Assembly (NCBI RefSeq): GCF_001310225.1
Contig: NZ_CP012898.1
Location: forward strand, 62,001-126,000
Reading direction: 5' to 3'
Length of the DNA stretch: 64,000 nucleotides
DNA from: Pseudalgibacter alginicilyticus
GTDB lineage: Bacteria > Bacteroidota > Bacteroidia > Flavobacteriales > Flavobacteriaceae
Both the position numbers and the translations under genes were made by a program. Below, piece after piece: positions 53,930 through 63,000 of this stretch (position 1 is the stretch's first letter; every line of letters begins with the position of its first letter). The notes below the pieces were generated by a model. The model was not told where the DNA came from, made no database searches, and saw only the letters and a program-made list of their open reading frames with translations.

Positions 53930-54362
53930 TTACAAAAATAATCTCAATAGATTCTTGCATGTTGTTAAAAGCACCGGGTTTAAACCCTAAATTATAATTC
54001 CATTTATTTGGAGAGTTTGCTTTTATGGTCTCATCCCAACTGTACCATTCACTGGATCCTAAAAGGGTTTTAATGTCGGTTTTTGACTTTCCAATAAATA
54101 TATTATTGTTGATGATTTCATCGGTCATTTCATAGCGTAACGCTGGTTTTTCTACCCATGCTTCAGAATCAAAATGCTTTTGATGGTGATAACTACTAAA
54201 TATATTTAACATGGGGTAAAACAAATAAAAATAAACAATAGGAGTTAATACAACACTGATTAAAAAACTTAGCCATTTTCGCTTGTCAATGGTTATTACA
54301 AATAGCCAAACTAATATAAAAACAATAATTATAGAAATAACAAAAGCGGGCGTAAGTATCAT
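53877..54362 (-). CDS. unknown membrane-anchored protein encoded between gldF and gldG
   Basis: This 161-residue protein has two N-terminal hydrophobic helices (about 5-22 and 30-50) and a soluble C-terminal domain with IFIGKSKTDIKTLLGSSEWY, which resembles the SmpA/OmlA (BamE-like) start of a small beta-alpha domain, then IEIIFVNDTVNSIKQYQ. Its start overlaps the gldF stop by four bases (ATGA), and its end overlaps gldG. The position implies co-translation with the motility ABC complex. I do not know a named family. Confidence 0.7.
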   Translation of the reverse strand: MILTPAFVISIIIVFILVWLFVITIDKRKWLSFLISVVLTPIVYFYLFYPMLNIFSSYHHQKHFDSEAWVEKPALRYEMTDEIINNNIFIGKSKTDIKTLLGSSEWYSWDETIKANSPNKWNYNLGFKPGAFNNMQESIEIIFVNDTVNSIKQYQTEQTFE

Positions 54363-55078
54363 TTTTGTTCTTTATTTAGGTTGAACTTGGTAAGTATTAA
54401 AAAAAATATCGTTATGCTTAAAAAATATATAATATCTCGAGTGTCCAAAACTCCACGGCTCATACTTTTAAAATGATAGCTAATACCTAATTGTTCAATG
54501 AAATGACTTGAAACAAAGTCTGCAGCACCTTCAAAACCAATAAAAAATAAAAAACAAATAAATACGGCAGCTATAAAAGCTACAATTTGATTATCTGTTA
54601 ATGATGATGTAAAAATACCAATAGCTGTGTATGCAGCAATCAAAAAAAGAAGTCCAAAATAGGAGCCAAGCGTACTACCCATATCCAAATTACCCATAGG
54701 GTTTCCTAATTGATAAATCGTATAGATATAAAGTGTTGTTGGTAGTAAAGCAATTAAAATTAAAATAAAAGCTCCAAAATATTTTCCTAATACAATATTT
54801 AATGTTGAAATGGGTTTTGTGAGTAATAATTCCAATGTACCTTGTTTTTTTTCATCTGAAAAGCTTCGCATGGTTACCGCAGGAATTAAAAAAATTAAAA
54901 CCCAAGGGGCTAATAGGAAGAATGGAGATAAATCTGAAAAGCCATAATTTAGAATGTTGAATTCGCCTTTAAAAACCCATAAAAATAATCCGTTAAGAAC
55001 TAAAAATATAGCAATTACTAAATAACCGATTGGCGATGCAAAAAATGAGCTTATTTCTTTTTTTAAAATTGCTAACAT
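54359..55078 (-). CDS. gldF: gliding motility ABC transporter permease GldF
   Basis: This 239-residue ABC-2 type permease has six hydrophobic segments, starts MLAILKKEISSFFASPIGYL, and has VTMRSFSDEKKQGTLELLLT as the diagnostic cytoplasmic loop, with GLLFLIAAYTAIGIFTSSLT. It matches GldF, the membrane component of the gliding-related ABC system; the ATPase GldA is normally elsewhere. It heads the unit with the unknown gene and gldG. Confidence 0.92.
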   Translation of the reverse strand: MLAILKKEISSFFASPIGYLVIAIFLVLNGLFLWVFKGEFNILNYGFSDLSPFFLLAPWVLIFLIPAVTMRSFSDEKKQGTLELLLTKPISTLNIVLGKYFGAFILILIALLPTTLYIYTIYQLGNPMGNLDMGSTLGSYFGLLFLIAAYTAIGIFTSSLTDNQIVAFIAAVFICFLFFIGFEGAADFVSSHFIEQLGISYHFKSMSRGVLDTRDIIYFLSITIFFLILTKFNLNKEQK

Positions 55079-55205
55079 TTGTTATTCGTTTGTGTCATTT
55101 TTAAATTATAAGATTTTTTATTCAAAATTTGTTATTTGTTAAACAGTCATTTTGGGTGATGAATCATAAAACCAATTTGTTTTTTGGCTATAAATTTAAT
55201 CAATG

Positions 55206-56072
55206 TTAAATAAATTCCACTGTTTTAGGTAATATAGATGTTGCGCTAAAATTAATACTAATTGAATCCATTAGATCTAATCCCATTAATGTAGAAGCAC
55301 CTCCCATTGTAGCACTATTACTTTTATAAATAGCAATTTCTAAAAAACCACCCGAATTAAAAACCACCAATCCTTTGCCATCTGAATGGCGATTTTCTTC
55401 GGGTAATTCAAAATTAACAATATCGCTATATCTTTTATAAATGGTTTTAAATTTATGGTTTCGTGCTGAAATTTCAAAGCTTCTACCTTTTTGTAAGTTT
55501 TCAAAAAAGGAACGTTTTATATTTGTAATAATATTTCCATAGTTGTCAATATAAATAACACTACCAATAATTTGAGTTTTATCATCATTAACAAAGGGTT
55601 TGATGTTTTGAATAGGTTTTATATCTGTGATGGTTCTACCAATGACATCTAAAGTGCCACCACGCGCAATATGACAAGCTACTTTCACAAAAATATCTAA
55701 TACAGGAAAGCTGGTTTGTATGGTATTATGAATATTAATTTCTACAATTTTTTCTGGAGCAATTTCAGAGCAAATCATACTCATAATGCCATTATTAGCA
55801 CAAACAAAATAATGATCGTCTAATTTTACTGCAATATGCTTGTTTTCAGGGGTTAATTCTGAATCAATACCAATAATATGTATGGTGCCTTTAGGGAAGT
55901 TGGCATATGCATTTTGAATGATATATGCTGCCTCCGAAATATAAAATGGAGAAACAGAGTGAGAGATATCAACAATTTTAACATCAGGTAGTTCATTGTA
56001 TATAGCCCCTTTAACTGCCCCAGCAAAGTGATCTTTTTCTCCGAAATCTGTTGTTAGAGTTATAATTGGCAT
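55206..56072 (-). CDS. SAM hydroxide adenosyltransferase family protein (DUF62)
   Basis: This protein of about 288 residues begins MPIITLTTDFGEKDHFAGAV and ends with LVVFNSGGFLEIAIYKSNSA, both hallmarks of the DUF62/SAM hydroxide adenosyltransferase (SAM hydrolase) family related to fluorinase and chlorinase. The conserved trio D-R-H that activates water is expected in VVDISHSVSPF and nearby. The enzyme splits SAM to adenosine and methionine. The ATG at 56072 (MPII) is the usual start. It is divergent from phoH. Confidence 0.9.
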   Translation of the reverse strand: MPIITLTTDFGEKDHFAGAVKGAIYNELPDVKIVDISHSVSPFYISEAAYIIQNAYANFPKGTIHIIGIDSELTPENKHIAVKLDDHYFVCANNGIMSMICSEIAPEKIVEINIHNTIQTSFPVLDIFVKVACHIARGGTLDVIGRTITDIKPIQNIKPFVNDDKTQIIGSVIYIDNYGNIITNIKRSFFENLQKGRSFEISARNHKFKTIYKRYSDIVNFELPEENRHSDGKGLVVFNSGGFLEIAIYKSNSATMGGASTLMGLDLMDSISINFSATSILPKTVEFI

Positions 56073-56317
56073 AACCAAAATTGTTGATATGTTTTTAATG
56101 TTTTGTCACTCAAATTTGTTTATTTTTGAGTTGAATAGAGTTTCACAAACCTACATAAATTTTTCGTTTTCAGTTTTATGTTTTAAATGAAAAATATGGA
56201 AAAATGAGGTCTTATTTATTTAATCAAAAAATAGTGAATAAAACTAATACATCATTTGATTTGAGTAAACATTATTTCAAGTAACCTTAAATAAATTTAA
56301 AATAAAAACCTGCGCCT

Positions 56318-57271
56318 TTGAACGAAATTATAATTGAATTAGAAGAGATTACTCCAAAAGAATTTTTTGGAGCTCAAAATGCCAACATTGAACTCTTAAA
56401 AAAATACTTTCCAAAACTCAAAATTGTAGCAAGAGGAAATAAAATTAAAGCTTTTGGAGATGAAGAGCTATTAGAAGAATTTGACCGTAGAATCTCCATG
56501 CTCTTAAAGCATTTTGCAAAATATAATAAGTTAGATGAAAACACTATTGAACGTGTATTAACTAGCCAAAGTAGTGATGATTATACAACATCTGTACAAA
56601 GTGGAGAAGTAATTGTTCACGGTGTTGGCGGTAAACTTATTAAAGCTCAAACAGCAAACCAGCGTAAGATGGTGGAGTTAATGCGTAAAAATGATATGGT
56701 TTTTGCTATTGGCCCAGCCGGAACAGGGAAAACATATACAGGAGTAGCATTAGCTGTACAAGCTTTAAAAAACAAGGAGGTTAAACGAATTATTTTAACA
56801 CGTCCAGCTGTAGAAGCTGGAGAGAATTTAGGATTTCTTCCAGGTGATTTAAAAGAAAAGTTAGATCCGTATATGCAACCTTTATATGATGCATTGCGTG
56901 ATATGATTGCTCCAGAAAAATTAGCACATTATATAGAAAACGGCACGATTCAAATAGCACCATTAGCATTTATGCGTGGTAGAACTTTAGATAATGCTTT
57001 TGTTATTTTAGATGAAGGGCAAAATACAACCCATGCGCAAATGAAAATGTTTTTAACACGAATGGGAAAACACGCTAAGTTTTTATTAACTGGTGACCCT
57101 GGTCAAATTGATTTACCTCGCCGTACCATTTCTGGATTAAAAGAAGCGCTTTTAATTTTGAAAAATGTAGAAGGTGTCGGTATGATATTTTTAGACGATA
57201 AAGATGTTATTCGTCATAAATTAGTCAAAAAGGTTATAGAAGCCTATAAAAGCATTGAAAATAGAGATTAA
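56318..57271 (+). CDS. phoH: PhoH family ATPase, TTG start
   Basis: This 317-residue protein has a Walker A motif GPAGTGKTYTG with K138, FVILDEGQNTTHAQMK (Walker B), LTGDPGQIDLP and GVGMIFLDDKDVIRHKLV. It belongs to the PhoH family of RNA-binding ATPases with helicase or RNA-quality roles. The start is TTG at 56318, read MNEIIIELEEI, matching the family N-terminus; there is no ATG upstream in frame. The gene is followed by a terminator and an outer-membrane protein gene. Confidence 0.93.
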   Translation: MNEIIIELEEITPKEFFGAQNANIELLKKYFPKLKIVARGNKIKAFGDEELLEEFDRRISMLLKHFAKYNKLDENTIERVLTSQSSDDYTTSVQSGEVIVHGVGGKLIKAQTANQRKMVELMRKNDMVFAIGPAGTGKTYTGVALAVQALKNKEVKRIILTRPAVEAGENLGFLPGDLKEKLDPYMQPLYDALRDMIAPEKLAHYIENGTIQIAPLAFMRGRTLDNAFVILDEGQNTTHAQMKMFLTRMGKHAKFLLTGDPGQIDLPRRTISGLKEALLILKNVEGVGMIFLDDKDVIRHKLVKKVIEAYKSIENRD

Positions 57272-57334
57272 AAATTAGTTTTTATTTACTGCAAAGGCTT
57301 ACTTTTTTGATAAGGGTTATATATAATTGAAAAT

Positions 57335-57368
57335 AAAAAAGCTGGTTACTAAATTAATTAGCTTTTTT
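57335..57368 (+). terminator. terminator after phoH
   Basis: AAAAAAGCTGGTTA (57335-57348) pairs through GC, AT and two GT pairs with TAATTAGCTTTTTT (57355-57368), with a 6-base loop and the T-run as the right arm. It lies 64 bases after the phoH stop. Confidence 0.75.
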
Positions 57369-57501
57369 GTTGTAAATCATATGGTTATAAATATTGTTTG
57401 TTGTGGTTTCTATTAATTCTATAAATTTTAATGAAAATACTGTAAATCATTTTTCTTTTAGGTTTTAGAGATTTGCATTCTAAACATTAAAAAAGAAAAA
57501 A

Positions 57502-58014
57502 ATGAAAAAATTATTTTTAATAGTCGGATTACTTGGATTGAGCCCCATTTTTGCTCAGACAACAGATATTGAATTAACACCAAACAATTCTTGGTTAAAA
57601 GCAGGGTTAACAACAGGAGTTCCTGTTGGAGATGTTAGTGATGTGTCTAATTTTAATGTTGGCTTAGATGTAAGAGGACAATATTTGTTCAACCCCAATA
57701 TTGCTGTTGGTATTGCTTCTGGTTACAATCATTATTTTGGAAAAGATGAGTTTGATGATTTTGGAGTGGTACCAGCAGCAGGTTTTTTTCGTTATTATTT
57801 TACACCAGACGGACTGTTTTTAGGAACAGATATAGGATATGGTTTTTTAACTAATAATGATAATAGTGGGGGAGGCTTGTATATTAACCCTCAAATTGGT
57901 TATCATAACAGGGACTGGAATTTTTATGCTTTTTATCAAAATACTTTGGCAGAAAATGATGTGGATTTACAAAATGTAGGCTTAGGGATTAGTTATAATA
58001 TCAGATTCAAATAA
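57502..58014 (+). CDS. outer-membrane beta-barrel protein
   Basis: This 170-residue protein has a signal peptide (about residues 1-18, cleavage after FAQ) and alternating strand patterns such as YLFNPNIAVGIASGYNHYFG and FFRYYFTPDGLFLGTDIGYG, ending LGISYNIRFK with a C-terminal aromatic-type residue pattern. This fits small eight-stranded OmpA/OmpX-like barrels. The function is unknown. It is monocistronic, followed by two hairpins. Confidence 0.85.
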   Translation: MKKLFLIVGLLGLSPIFAQTTDIELTPNNSWLKAGLTTGVPVGDVSDVSNFNVGLDVRGQYLFNPNIAVGIASGYNHYFGKDEFDDFGVVPAAGFFRYYFTPDGLFLGTDIGYGFLTNNDNSGGGLYINPQIGYHNRDWNFYAFYQNTLAENDVDLQNVGLGISYNIRFK

Positions 58015-58030
58015 AAAAAAAGGATAACAG

Positions 58031-58054
58031 GCGCACATTAAAATGTGTTTTTTT
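58031..58054 (+). terminator. short terminator hairpin after the barrel gene
   Basis: CACAT (58034-58038), loop TAAA and ATGTG (58043-58047) are followed by seven T (58048-58054). It lies 17 bases after the stop. The stem is only 5-6 bases, so it may be weak. Confidence 0.5.
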
Positions 58055-58086
58055 AAGGGAATATTACATTTTTATATGTTAAAATT

Positions 58087-58132
58087 AGTATCGAGAATTA
58101 TTTGTTTTAAAATTGTTCTCGATACTTTTTTA
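58087..58132. terminator. 11-base-stem hairpin between convergent genes
   Basis: AGTATCGAGAA (58087-58097) pairs perfectly with TTCTCGATACT (58116-58126) around an 18-base loop, followed by a T-run. It is downstream of both the barrel gene (plus) and the lipocalin-like gene (minus, ending at 58178), so it probably acts in both directions. Confidence 0.7.
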
Positions 58133-58177
58133 TTATTAAATCAAAAACGTATGTAAATTTGATTTAAATTAAAATAT

Positions 58178-58606
58178 TTATTTTATACTTTGATATTTTG
58201 AACTACAACCTTCAATGCAAATTGCACCACTTGTGCGTGTTAGTATGAAATAATGGGAATAAAATTTTAAATTATATGTGATAAAACCATCTTCATTTTC
58301 AGAATCAGAACTAAAATCATCACACTCATATTTCAAGGATAAATTGTTTTCATCTATCGAAAAACTTCCTTGAGTACATTCCAGATATCTATTTGAAGTA
58401 AATGTTCCGTTTTCAAAAAATTCAATTTCTTCTCCATTTTCAATATCTATCCAATATTGAGGGCCTCCAGCACTAATGTGGGCTTCGGTTAATTCCCATG
58501 TTCCAGCTATTAAAGTTTCATTTGCAATGATTAATTCATCCATGTTTTCATCACAAGCAAAAAAAATAGAAAATAATGCTGTTATTAAATAAGTTTTATA
58601 TTTCAT
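58178..58606 (-). CDS. lipocalin-like lipoprotein
   Basis: This 142-residue protein has a lipobox FFAC with lipidation at C18, then LIAGTWELTEAHIS, which is the start of a lipocalin-like (DUF4923/lipocalin_4) barrel, and FENGTFTSNRYLECTQGSFS and ENNLSLKYECDDF strands. Six cysteines lie in the mature part. The ligand is unknown. It is a single gene, divergent from purC. Confidence 0.82.
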   Translation of the reverse strand: MKYKTYLITALFSIFFACDENMDELIIANETLIAGTWELTEAHISAGGPQYWIDIENGEEIEFFENGTFTSNRYLECTQGSFSIDENNLSLKYECDDFSSDSENEDGFITYNLKFYSHYFILTRTSGAICIEGCSSKYQSIK

Positions 58607-58725
58607 TATGTGTTTTTTATTTATGATGTATATTTTTTCTAAAGGTTGCGTTTATACGCTTATTAAATTTTAATAAATAAACTTTAGTGATGTCTATTTA
58701 TGTATGCTTTTTTTATTTAGACTTG

Positions 58726-58757
58726 TTTGTTTCACGAAAGGAAACAAATTACATTTG
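58726..58757 (+). promoter_or_regulatory. purC promoter
   Basis: TTTG at 58726-58729 and TACATTTG at 58750-58757 are separated by 20 bases, matching the Flavobacterium consensus TTTG-N(17-23)-TAnnTTTG. Transcription should start near 58763, 20 bases before the ATG at 58783. This rules out the longer frame from 58687 as the coding start. Confidence 0.75.
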
Positions 58758-58782
58758 CAAAACAAACAACATAATACTTCTA

Positions 58783-59727
58783 ATGAATACAATTATAGAT
58801 ACCAATTTCAATTTTCCAAAACAAAAAAATATTTATAAAGGAAAAGTAAGAGAAGTTTATAATATAAACGATGAGCAATTGGTAATGGTTGCTACAGATC
58901 GACTATCTGCTTTTGATGTTGTAATGCCAAAAGGAATTCCATACAAAGGGCAAATACTAAATCAAATTGCTACAAAAATGATGGCAGCAACCGAGGATTT
59001 GGTGCCAAATTGGTTAACGGCCACTCCAGACCCAAATGTAGCGGTTGGTCATTTATGTGAACCGTTTAAAGTTGAAATGGTTATTAGAGGTTATATGTCT
59101 GGACACGCTGCACGCGAGTACAAGGCAGGTAAAAGATTGCTTTGTGGGGTAACTATGCCAGAAGGGATGAAAGAAAATGATAAATTTCCTGAGCCCATTA
59201 TTACACCAGCTACCAAAGCAGAAATGGGTGATCATGATGAAGATATTTCTCGTGAAGATATATTAAAACGAGGAATTGTTTCTGAAGCCGACTATATAGT
59301 TTTAGAAGATTATACACGCAAATTATTTGAGCGTGGTTCTGAAATAGCTGCGTCTAGAGGGTTGATTTTGGTGGACACTAAATATGAATTTGGTAAAACT
59401 AAAGACGGTAAAATTGTGTTGATTGATGAAATTCATACACCAGATTCTTCACGTTATTTTTATGCTGAAGGTTACCAAGCGCGTCAAGATAAGGCGGAAT
59501 CTCAAAAACAACTTTCCAAAGAGTTTGTTCGCCAATGGTTAATTTCTAATAATTTTCAAGGCTTAGAAGGACAAACTGTTCCTTTTATGAGCGATGAATA
59601 TATCAACTCCGTTTCTGAACGCTATATTGAACTTTATGAAAATATTACTGGTGAAACTTTTGTGAAAGCTGATGTTAGCAATATACAGGAGCGTATAGAG
59701 GCGAATGTTTTAGCGTATTTGAAATAA
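58783..59727 (+). CDS. purC: phosphoribosylaminoimidazolesuccinocarboxamide synthase
   Basis: This protein of about 314 residues begins [20 protein letters not shown], with [20 protein letters not shown] (ATP site), [20 protein letters not shown], and [20 protein letters not shown]. This is the SAICAR synthase of purine synthesis, in the longer form seen in Bacteroidetes and eukaryotes rather than the 237-residue E. coli form. The ATG 58783 is supported by the promoter. The gene is transcribed alone, with no other pur gene in the window. Confidence 0.95.
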   Translation: MNTIIDTNFNFPKQKNIYKGKVREVYNINDEQLVMVATDRLSAFDVVMPKGIPYKGQILNQIATKMMAATEDLVPNWLTATPDPNVAVGHLCEPFKVEMVIRGYMSGHAAREYKAGKRLLCGVTMPEGMKENDKFPEPIITPATKAEMGDHDEDISREDILKRGIVSEADYIVLEDYTRKLFERGSEIAASRGLILVDTKYEFGKTKDGKIVLIDEIHTPDSSRYFYAEGYQARQDKAESQKQLSKEFVRQWLISNNFQGLEGQTVPFMSDEYINSVSERYIELYENITGETFVKADVSNIQERIEANVLAYLK

Positions 59728-59814
59728 ACCAAATTTTGTACTACAATATCTATATTGTTTATTTATTACCAAACATAATTTCAGAAAAGCTATTTATTTT
59801 AAGTTAAGTGTATT

Positions 59815-61374
59815 TTACTCTTCCTCAGGAAAAATAATATGCTGATAGGCCCCTAAGTCGGGAGCAATCGTTCTATCAACACCTAAAATGTCTGTGGGTA
59901 TTTGGCTTGAAAATATTGTGTTCCCCAAATTGATAGCTTTAGAATCTGCACCTATAATCATATGGTTTAAATCAGGGTTTTTAAAATTTGGATCTTCGTT
60001 ATAAATATTGTTTTCAAAGTGTAGAATATTGTTTAAGTCATAATTATCGCCTGTTAGATTACCATTGTTATTGTCAAATCGAATCAAGCAATTGGTAAAT
60101 TTAAAATTGAAATCTACAGCAGGGTCTGCCTCTTCTTCTAATAGAATTTCAGGATTGTCATTTCCATAAATAATGCAGTTATTAAAATTAGCTTCATCTA
60201 AATCGGTAATGGTTATAACATCATCTTCATCAACTATAAAATTATTCAATAAAACGGCTGGGAATTGTCTGAATCCATTTTTCCAATAGTTAGTAAGTGT
60301 TGAATGTGTAAAATTGTATTTACCACCAAAGGTGCCTGCAAAAGAAGAAAGCCCTGCATTATTTATAACTACATTTTCACCTATAACAGAACTGTTTCTG
60401 GCAAGAATTCCAAAGTTACTGGAATTATATATTTGAGTATTTGTTATTGTAAGTTTGTTATCATCTGGGTCACCCTCACATAAAATACCCACAGCAGCAT
60501 TTTTTATGGTTGCAAAGTTAATGGTGTTATTTAAGCTACCTTCCATGAGCCAGATGGCAGTCCACTGTCCTGGTATATTGGAAAAGCTTGTTTCCAAGCG
60601 GTCGCCTTCAAAAATCACTTCATTTTCAAGTAAATCAGGATCGGAACTCAGTGAGCCGTTAACTTGTAGTGAAGCATCAGGAAGTACCATTAATCCAGAA
60701 TTACTATGAAAATGGATTCTTGCTCCAGCATCAATATTTAATGTTTCTCCATTTGGTACTACAGCAAAACCATAAATAACATAGGGTTTTTTATTAGTAA
60801 AATTAAGTTCGTTTGCTTGTAAAACCCTACCCTGTATTCCAGTATCGACTATTTCACCTCCAACATTAAACTGTAAGGTTTCAATGACTTTAGTCGTGTT
60901 ATCTCTATCAGGATATATAAAAATAGCATCTTGAATTAATGAAACAAGTTCTACATTTTGCTGGTTGCTACCAACATCAAAATTTATAGCATCTATATAT
61001 AAAAATTGGTTTCTGTCGGTAGATAGGTTTTGAATATCAAAAGTGGTTTCAACAAAAATAAATAAACTATCATTAGCTAGTATTTCAACATTTTCAAAAG
61101 TTTTGCCAGCCATGCCATCAATATTCAATCTATAGCCTGAATTTTCGCCTAACCGTAGCCTAACACTTGGCACAACAATATCGTCATCACTTCTGTTATA
61201 AACTTTTAAAGTGTAGGTGCTGGAACCTATATTTGTAAAGATGGTGTCCAAGTAAAGCGTGTCTGCGGAAAACTCTAAATTTCCGATACTGCGGGAGAAT
61301 TCAAAGTCTTTACGACATGAACTCCAAAGCAATAAAAAACATATACAAAGGAAAAAATATAAGGTACGACGCAT
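59815..61374 (-). CDS. lipoprotein with parallel beta-helix repeats
   Basis: This 519-residue protein has a lipobox LWSSC with C20, an N-terminal beta domain with DTIFTNIGSSTYTLKVYNRS, and then a region of beta-helix-like turns (about 200-450, for example NTINFATIKNAAVGILCEGD and TITNTQIYNSSNFGILARNS), ending LGVDRTIAPDLGAYQH. This is a typical surface lipoprotein of Bacteroidetes with right-handed helix character, function unknown. It converges with purC and has no obvious partner. Confidence 0.82.
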   Translation of the reverse strand: MRRTLYFFLCICFLLLWSSCRKDFEFSRSIGNLEFSADTLYLDTIFTNIGSSTYTLKVYNRSDDDIVVPSVRLRLGENSGYRLNIDGMAGKTFENVEILANDSLFIFVETTFDIQNLSTDRNQFLYIDAINFDVGSNQQNVELVSLIQDAIFIYPDRDNTTKVIETLQFNVGGEIVDTGIQGRVLQANELNFTNKKPYVIYGFAVVPNGETLNIDAGARIHFHSNSGLMVLPDASLQVNGSLSSDPDLLENEVIFEGDRLETSFSNIPGQWTAIWLMEGSLNNTINFATIKNAAVGILCEGDPDDNKLTITNTQIYNSSNFGILARNSSVIGENVVINNAGLSSFAGTFGGKYNFTHSTLTNYWKNGFRQFPAVLLNNFIVDEDDVITITDLDEANFNNCIIYGNDNPEILLEEEADPAVDFNFKFTNCLIRFDNNNGNLTGDNYDLNNILHFENNIYNEDPNFKNPDLNHMIIGADSKAINLGNTIFSSQIPTDILGVDRTIAPDLGAYQHIIFPEEE

Positions 61375-61450
61375 ATCAAATTTAAATAAAGGCTAAAAAT
61401 ATAACTTTTGAAGGAATCATTTATTATAATAACCTGTATTTAAATTGAAA

Positions 61451-62188
61451 TCATTCTTTTTTTGATTCGTTAATAACTGTTTTGAATGTATTGCTAAAGT
61501 TAATTAAAGAATCCAAAAGGAAGAATTGGTTATCTTTTTCCAATAGTTTTGAATCTAAATTTTGGGCATCGCAATACCCAAAAAATAAAGGTTTTAATTC
61601 TTCACTAATCTGCAAGTCGTCTTTTAACATTTTTTTGTTAAAAAATGAATCCTTGGAAAATAAAGAATCAAAGGTTCTGTAGCTTACCGTTTTAATAGGT
61701 GTTTCGTTTTTGTTTTTCGATTTGTTTTTAATGAAAACAGAAAACAATTTCTTAATCAAAAAGAAATGATTGACACCGCCAAAACTGGCTTGGGGCTGGT
61801 ATTTATGCAAATTTCTCTTTATGTCCTCAGCTATTTCCAATTGTATATTTTGAGTGTTAAACGTTTTGTTTTTTTCATGGTTAAGCAGTACTTCCCCCAA
61901 TTCGTTTACACTTTTTTTTAATTCTATTACAATTTTGTAGCCAAAATGGGCTTCTGATATTTTAATGCTTTTTTTTAAGTGGAACAACGATTGGAATACC
62001 AACGAATCGTTTAAAGATGCTTTTATGACAAAATCGCCGTGTTCGTTGGAAAATGTTTTGGTGTTTTGGGTAATATTTATGATTTCAATGCCTTTAGCGG
62101 TAGATTCATTGTCGTAAACCTTTCCAATAATGTTTTGGGAAGCCATTGAAAGGAGCAAGAGAAAAATTATGATTCTTAGATAAAACAT
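61451..62188 (-). CDS. carboxypeptidase-like regulatory domain protein
   Basis: This 245-residue protein has a short hydrophobic signal (residues 4-18) and an N-terminal carboxypeptidase-regulatory-like (CarboxypepD_reg) beta-sandwich with GKVYDNESTAKGIEIINITQ and TKTFSNEHGDFVIKA. This is followed by a helical C-terminal part without assigned domain. Such proteins are periplasmic or surface proteins of the Bacteroidetes. No SusC-type barrel follows, so it is not a TonB receptor. Confidence 0.75.
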   Translation of the reverse strand: MFYLRIIIFLLLLSMASQNIIGKVYDNESTAKGIEIINITQNTKTFSNEHGDFVIKASLNDSLVFQSLFHLKKSIKISEAHFGYKIVIELKKSVNELGEVLLNHEKNKTFNTQNIQLEIAEDIKRNLHKYQPQASFGGVNHFFLIKKLFSVFIKNKSKNKNETPIKTVSYRTFDSLFSKDSFFNKKMLKDDLQISEELKPLFFGYCDAQNLDSKLLEKDNQFFLLDSLINFSNTFKTVINESKKE

Positions 62189-62269
62189 TATTTTGATAGT
62201 ATAGGTAATATCAAATTAATGTATTTTAATTGAAAAAATTAGACTACTTAAGATTCTTTTAAAGAAATA

Positions 62270-62659
62270 TTAACGAAATAGATTGGTTATTTCAGGGGTT
62301 ATTCGAGTTAAACGTTTTGTTTCAGAATCCATTAAGCACCAAGTAGTTTCAGATTTTGCAATGAGTTTTTGGGTTTGTTTGTTTATTATTTCAACAATGC
62401 GTTTGGACTTTACCCCAGCAGATTTTTCTATGTAAGTTTTAAGGACGATAACATCATTTAAAAGCGCTTCACTTTTATATTCAATACAATGTTTTATCAA
62501 AACCCAAAAACAGGTGTCTTTAATTTTTGGAGGCACTGCTAGCTGCCAATGTGCTTTTGCAACTTCTTGAACCCATTCCACATAACGTATGTTATTTACA
62601 TGGTCTAATTCATCTAAATCGTCTTTACTAACTGTAATTTCTGTTTGATAGCTTTGCAT
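62270..62659 (-). CDS. acyl-CoA thioesterase, 4HBT (hot-dog) family
   Basis: This 129-residue protein starts MQSYQTEITVSKDDLDELDH and has HVNNIRYVEWVQEVAKAHW, where the D/N-x-x-Y-x-x-W motif marks hot-dog thioesterases of the YbgC/FadM type, with ETTWCLMDSETKRLTRI near the end. The natural acyl-CoA is unknown. TACTTTTG at 62678-62685 on the minus strand gives a plausible -7 box and a leader of about 13 bases. Confidence 0.88.
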   Translation of the reverse strand: MQSYQTEITVSKDDLDELDHVNNIRYVEWVQEVAKAHWQLAVPPKIKDTCFWVLIKHCIEYKSEALLNDVIVLKTYIEKSAGVKSKRIVEIINKQTQKLIAKSETTWCLMDSETKRLTRITPEITNLFR

Positions 62660-63000
62660 TCATTAGGGCATATATTACAAAAGTAACTTTATTTTTTGTC
62701 TTATTTATATTTGATAAATAATTTCTACCCTTTGGTGTAGGACGGTTAGAAATAAAAGTCATTTTATATGCAAAAAAACAAGTAGATATATTAGAGAGTG
62801 CTAATTTAACCTAGGTGTAAGATGGTTTGCTTATCAAAAAAGAGGGTTGGGTTAATAATATTTGTAATAAATAAAATTTCTCTGTTTTTGGATTAAAAGG
62901 TGTCTTATTTTAATCTAAAAACCTATATTTTTGTTTTAACAAAGACTTAAACTATAGTGTGGATAAAAAACTCATGTAAACATTTATAAAAATTATATTA
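62660..63000. other. gap between thioesterase gene and uxaC
   Basis: These 341 bases carry the thioesterase promoter on the minus strand (TACTTTTG, 62678-62685) and, on the plus strand, TATTTTTG at 62926-62933, a possible -7 box for uxaC 67 bases before its ATG, though no TTTG lies at the right distance. I see no operator palindrome for a hexuronate regulator and no gene. Confidence 0.5.
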
